64,000 bases of DNA, from the NCBI GenBank assembly GCA_034509925.1, contig CM067537.1, forward strand, positions 7,419,501-7,483,500, written 5' to 3'. Origin of the DNA: Hirudinaria manillensis (taxonomy: Eukaryota > Annelida > Clitellata > Hirudinida > Hirudinidae). Positions 28,889 to 64,000 of the stretch are shown here, one piece after another. Position 1 is the first letter of the stretch. Every line of letters starts with the position of its first letter. The notes beneath the pieces were generated by a model. It did no database searches. It was not told the origin of the DNA and worked only from the letters and a program-made list of their open reading frames with translations. The position numbers and the translations under genes were made by a program.

Positions 28889-29754
28889 TGAAGTGAAAGT
28901 GTTGTGAATGAAGTCTTGTACTGGAATCTTCATTTTTTTAATAACTTCAATAAAATCAGCATCACTCTTTTGCCCATAAAAGCAGTTTATTGCAGAAACA
29001 ATTGAAGTTGATGCTTTATCCACACATTAAAAAATCTGGGAAGGTAACAGTGTTGTAACGTCAGGTCTGATATCTCGCTTAATTATGTTGCAGAAAGGTT
29101 TTTGGGGTTGGTGGAATTATGTGTGGGTTGTCACGCGAGGTTTGAATATCATTCGGACTGACTCAGTTCAACTGAAAATTTGAAAATGCTTAGCTTAAGT
29201 TTATAGCTATATGTGGCATTGCACCTTAATTAATCAGTACTCGAATAAAACTGCCTCTTTTGTTTAGATTTTGTCTCAATGCTGGATGGCAAAATTGCTC
29301 CTAAGGTTTGGTAGCATTTTATAATTACTAGGCTTTATATTAAGATTTAAACTCTCAAAATGAGTTGCAGTTGTACACAAACTGGACATCATAAATAATG
29401 AAAAAGTTATTAAAATTATTTTCATTCAGAGATTTTAAATTTATATGAAAATCAAAGCTTTGATTTTGTAGATTTTATTTCTGATATTAAGAGAAAATAT
29501 TGTTTGTTACAAACATAAATATTGATGTGGTCATTTGGAATGAGCAGTTATTAGGAACAACATCTATATTCACACAGCAATGTGGACAAGACTCTTTAGG
29601 ATGTTGGAGCTACTTGAAGTGGCTTGGAATGGCTGCTGTCCTCCAACATAAACAATCACAAAGCCTGGGGATTTTACAATGTTATTCCATATTTAATTCA
29701 GCATTAGGCACAGAAATTAGGTTGAAAATTGTTGATCAAAACTTTACTTAGATA
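28889..29754. other. convergent spacer between DPY30 and the GH3 gene
   Basis: Both neighbours end here. The DPY30 poly(A) signal is at 28949-28954. A plus-strand frame at 29500-29751 has no recognisable similarity and lies in what should be the GH3 3' untranslated region. Nothing else is supported. Confidence 0.55.
28949..28954 (+). terminator. poly(A) signal of DPY30
   Basis: AATAAA 61 bases after the DPY30 stop codon, the first canonical signal downstream. Confidence 0.65.
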
Positions 29755-32700
29755 TTACAAAGAATTGGTGTGACCACTCTCACCAGGTATAAAAACAAAG
29801 CCCTTGACATCATCCCAAACTTTGAGTTGTTCAGCTTTGAAGCTCATTTGAATCTCAACAAAGTCTCTGTTTGCAGGGATCACATTTCTGGAAATGGCAA
29901 CCAGTTGTATATTTGGCATGATGATGGTGGGAGGCAAGCTTTGCCAGCTGATGTACACCTGAGTCACCTGAACAAATTTAAATTTTAATTAAGAAATTTG
30001 ACAATATCCTCCATCACATCACAATATAATTAGTTTTCAAAATACTCAGTATAATACTTAAATGAGTGAATATCTACAAAATGAGAATCCAATTGATGAC
30101 AACCTCTTCACAGTCAATGGCCCCTACATTCCTGACCTGAACTTTCACCTCTACGACCTCCGTGTCATTAGTAACTTCCGAAACGGGCACGTAAAGTTTA
30201 TCATAGACAAAGTCCGAATAGGAAAGACCGTATCCAAACGGATAGAGAGGCATTTGAGTGGAATATCTGTAGGTACGATTCATCATTGAATAGTCGATCA
30301 TGGGTGGAACTTGATCGAGGGTTGCTGGCCAGGAATAAGGCAGTCTTCCGGAGGGACTGACCACGGAACCGTCTTGTGGATTCATGAAAAGCACCTTTCT
30401 CAGAGCTTCTCCTGTTGCTTGGGCTGGAAAGAAGCACTGGATAATGGCACCCACGTTCTCTGAAGAATTGGCAGCTCTCAGGTCAACAGGACATCCAGTG
30501 AAGATGAGTAAGATGATGGGCTGTTTGGCTGTGGAAAGGTATTTATAATTAAACATTAACTTTGCGCTTGTTCCATGTAAGACCTATGAATTTATGAAAA
30601 AGATAACAATGATATGGAATCAGTTTTTGTTGATAATTTGTATGATTTCAAATTAGGATCATTTAAGTTTCATTACCATGGCTAACAACATCTTGGAGAA
30701 GTTGGTTTTGGTGGCCTGGAAGATCCATTGAAGGCCTGTCTTTGTCTTCACCTTCAATTGCTTGACCTTGAGGTAGTGGGGAAAATGGCTGAGTGATATT
30801 ATTATTATCGTTGAAACATTTTACTTATAAATGAATTATTAACAAAACTTTATAAATTAGACCTACCTAAAATAATAGTAATTTATAATAAATTATTATA
30901 TTAGTTAATAATACCTGTTCCAAGGCAAACAATGACCACATCAGCTTCGTGGGTGGCATTGACAACAGCACTGGAGTCATAATTGACACATTTGTTTGAG
31001 TCACAACCAGGAACAAGTACAGTGGTCTGAGCAGCATCTTTAAGTCCCCCATAAGGAGTTGATGAAAAGTTTGGATCAATGTGTGGGGTGTAACCTCCAA
31101 ATAACTGATCCAAATTATCAGCCATTGGACCAATGATCTGATTGAATATGTTAATGCCATATTATGATAATTAGACTTTATTTTAACAATAACAAAGATA
31201 AATTAAATCAATTAACTAAAATCCCATTTAACTGACAGCCATCTTTTTAACTGCTCCCTCCAACAATGGTAATCTTTGACCAATGTTCTTCAACATGACA
31301 AAGGACTTTGTAGCAACTTCTACAGCGAGTCGTCTGTGGTAAGGAGTCTGGACAACAGAAGATGCCTTGATTTCTGTGTATGGATTCAATGCTGGAGGAT
31401 CAAACAGCCCTATAAAAAAAAATAAAAACTCGGCATTTCAATCGGTCGCATCCATCGATCGAATGCGTGAAGTTTGATTTAAGAAATTCAGAATCGGATG
31501 GGAAATAAGTGGACAGACCCAGTTTCATGCGGGCATAGAAGAGAGATCTCGTCCTGTTGTAGATGGTTGCATAGGTCACCAAACCCTTCTGAACTGCCTC
31601 TTCCAGCAGAGAATAAGCCGTGTCTACCCTGTCGTGAAGTTCGAGGTCCACTCCTGCATTGGCAGCCAACGCGGCTGCCTCGAGAAAGGTCGAGGCGTAC
31701 TTGTGTCCCGTGGCTATGTTTTCGATGGCACCCATGTCGCTGACTATGAAACCCTTGAAATTATATTCTCCTCTGAACAGATCGGTCATTAATGTCTTGT
31801 AGGCACAAGCAGGGATGCCATTGATGCTAATAAATAAAAAATAGCATTTTAAAAAATGTTAAAGTGTAGTAAGATAAAAAACAATGACAGGTTGGATATT
31901 AAATATCACTTTATAAGGAATATTTACAGACAACCATCACTAAATCCTAATTATGGATGGATACCTGTTGTAACTGCACATAAGATTCAATGCTCCTGCT
32001 TCGACACAAGCCTTGAAATGAGGCAGATAGGTAAGTCTGAGGTCTCTCAAGCTTACCTGTAATGCTTCCATTAATTAATTGAGCAGTTTAATTGAATGCA
32101 ATCAATTACAAAATGGCAATAATAACCTTTGCATCGAATGACATTCTTGAAACAGGAATATTTTCAGGACCAGAATGAACAAGAATGGTTTTGCACCCTG
32201 CTATGGATTTGATGTATTTCTCATGATTTCCTTGGAGACCTCTGACATAATGGGCACTGAGTTCCCCAATCAAAAATGGATCTTCCCCGAACACCTCTTG
32301 AATCCTTCCCCACATTGGGTGGCGAACGAGGTTCATGAAGGGAGCAAAACATGTTAATCCTGAAAGTTAAAATTCTACAATTAATTATTTATGTAAATTT
32401 AATTTTGAAGGTTTTGCATTATGTGTTTTCATCCATCATGGTGTAATATTTACAGTTTTAATGTTGAAAAAGTGATGATTTACAGATTACCAACCCTTCA
32501 TGTCTCCATAATCCCCTTTAGAAGAGGCCTCATTAAAAATTCCTCTTACTTCACTTGAAATTGCAGAGGCAACATCATATACTAAGTTTGGACTGGAAGC
32601 ATCAACAAAGAATGGAGATACAGATGTATTGTTTGGCTATTTGACACTTACCTGAAAGTGGCAGCGAGTCCTATTGGCATTGGAAAAGAAGTTGAGTTCA

Positions 32701-32998
32701 TGCTGACCACACCACGCAAACATTCTGTATCAAAATTAAAAGGTGGTATCCCGAGCCTCTCTATGGCAGGAGCGGGTTTATCAGGGTAGCCTCCACCATT
32801 AGCCATCTGGTCAACCATCTCCTTCAGACTGAGTCGTTTCATCAGATCATCTAATCTTTGCTCAAGTGGTAGGTTTTGATCCCAAAATGGGAAGTTTTCA
32901 TTGCTGACATCCCCGTAAATGCCAGAGAAACGGGAAAATAAAAAAATGCAGATATAAATGAAATGAGAATATTCCGGCATTTCAAAAAGAAATCGCAT
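29755..32998 (-). CDS. secreted GH3 glycoside hydrolase, beta-xylosidase-like
   Basis: Ten exons on minus: 32652-32998, 32495-32592, 32127-32359, 31965-32056, 31519-31826, 31237-31409, 30915-31137, 30677-30766, 30104-30528 and 29755-29967 (733 aa). The first ATG in frame is at 32998. The leader FIYICIFLFSRFSGIYG looks like a signal peptide. The TIM-barrel domain shows PAIERLGIPPFNFDTECLRG, HPMWGRIQEVFGEDP and HSGPENIPVSR. The nucleophile Asp is in GFIVSDMGAIEN. Domain 2 begins near MKLGLFDPPALNPY and contains MLKNIGQRLPLL. The C-terminal fibronectin-III-like domain starts after YPFGYGLSYSDF. The family splits beta-xylosides or related sugars outside the cell or in lysosomes. Oddity: the usual Lys-His-Phe substrate motif reads Lys-Thr-Ile (32184-32192), so activity is uncertain. 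Confidence 0.9.
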
Positions 32999-33689
32999 CA
33001 ATCTCGAAGTCAAACGACCTCAACTATTATCAGCATCAAGCAATTAATGTGTGGATTGGAGTCCCAGGTGAGTTTGTTTACGAGCGCCAGAAAGTAAAAT
33101 ATTGAATTTTAGAGAAACTTGGACAATTATCAAATGAATTTAAAGAAAAAAAACTTGAGGCAAACATTGATGACTACATTTTTAGAGCTAATAACCAGGA
33201 GCGCCATTTCAGCTTTTTCCAGACATAATCACTCGTCCCCCACTCGATTACAAGACTGGTGGATTGCAGTTGCATGTTACGTTCGGATGGTGAATGATCA
33301 TTGACATATTAGTTGCGCCTTTACTCCGCTAAAGCATTTTCCCCAGTCGAAAAAATTCCGATTGTATTTCGTGACCATTGATCACAACTTTATGCAAATG
33401 CTTACCCTCCCGCCAGAAGATAAAGATATAAAAATTATCTATGATGAAATAAACCCAAGAACAGATTAATAACTATTTGAAATGAAATGTTCCAAAGACA
33501 TTAACTTGATTGTTTATTAAAGTGCAGAAGCAATTGTGTCCATCGGTGACCTCGATAACAACTAGTTAAAACTATAATTTATTGTGATAACGGTCATACC
33601 GATCGAGGCTCATAAGAGGACATGACAATGGCGTCGTATAATTCAATAAAGCTATTCCATCAAATGTCATCAGCGATCTCATTGTTCTT
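32999..33689. other. spacer between GH3 gene and the dynein stop codon
   Basis: The dynein gene ends at 33690 and the GH3 gene starts at 32998 on the same strand. The interval should therefore hold the dynein 3' untranslated region and the GH3 promoter. It also contains one arm (33590-33615) of a perfect inverted repeat whose other arm lies in a dynein coding exon. No coding exon is seen. Confidence 0.6.
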
Positions 33690-63795
<30,106 letters not shown>

Positions 63796-64000
63796 CTGTG
63801 TGTTCACGTGTGTGGTATAATATTAATTAATTAATTTATTTATTTATTAATAATTAAATTAATTAATTGATTAATTTGTCATCTGAGCCTGGAAGGCAGT
63901 GAAGTATGTCTATAAGATATCTATTGAATGAGATGTTTACAAAGCCTGCTTTTAAAAATTATGGATAAGGTTGGTGGTGGCACTTATGGAAGGGATATAC
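63796..64000. other. right edge, dynein intron
   Basis: The exon at 63673-63795 begins after a CACACAG acceptor. To the right I see no further exon before the window ends. The preceding dynein exon and the N-terminal third of the protein lie outside. Confidence 0.6.

Noticed and set aside
29500-29751. 83-codon plus frame between DPY30 and the GH3 gene
   Set aside because: It lies in the expected GH3 3' untranslated region and has no recognisable motif.
32203-32209. Possible frameshift in the GH3 gene where the KHF motif is expected
   Set aside because: The frame is continuous and conserved on both sides, so substitution rather than an indel is the simpler reading. It is kept as a finding about activity.
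32491-32494. GTAATC donor four bases downstream for GH3 exon 2
   Set aside because: It would put the next exon out of frame. The GTTGGT donor at 32494 restores the conserved KGLTCFAPFMNL.

Overview
This is nuclear DNA from an animal, not a prokaryote or virus. It is AT-rich, and every multi-exon gene has introns with GT-AG borders (one apparent GC-AG). It carries an axonemal dynein heavy chain (so the animal has motile cilia), a U1-70K snRNP gene with spliceosomal introns, and abundant ATT, TCA/GAT and TCAA microsatellites. An MS4A-like protein, a tandem array of MFSD6-like transporters and a GH3 beta-xylosidase fit a lophotrochozoan invertebrate such as an annelid or mollusc. That placement is inference, because nothing in the window fixes the species.

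Left part (1-21.3 kb). After about 4 kb without a recognisable gene come four plus-strand MFSD6-like major facilitator genes at 4198-6232, 7635-9828, 13382-15528 and 16948-19114. All share one three-exon plan with identical intron phases. An intronless minus-strand mRNA capping enzyme (RNGTT) sits between copies 2 and 3. An MS4A-like four-transmembrane gene (minus, 20075-21288) closes the array. Decayed pieces resembling it lie downstream of transporter copies 3 and 4, so the duplicated unit apparently contained both gene types.

Middle part (22.9-33 kb). UBE3A (minus, 10 exons) and DPY30 (plus, 4 exons) are head to head across about 0.6 kb. A 10-exon secreted GH3 glycosidase follows on minus.

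Right part (33.7-64 kb). One minus-strand gene, best matched to DNAH10, fills the rest. I could place 58 exons in one continuous frame (3055 codons plus stop), from the linker to the C-terminus. Its N-terminal tail lies beyond the right edge. SNRNP70 (plus, 9 exons) lies entirely inside one 4.5-kb dynein intron on the opposite strand. A 1.8-kb TCAA microsatellite fills another dynein intron. Exon borders were set by hand from splice sites, reading-frame closure and remembered family sequence; no alignment program was run.
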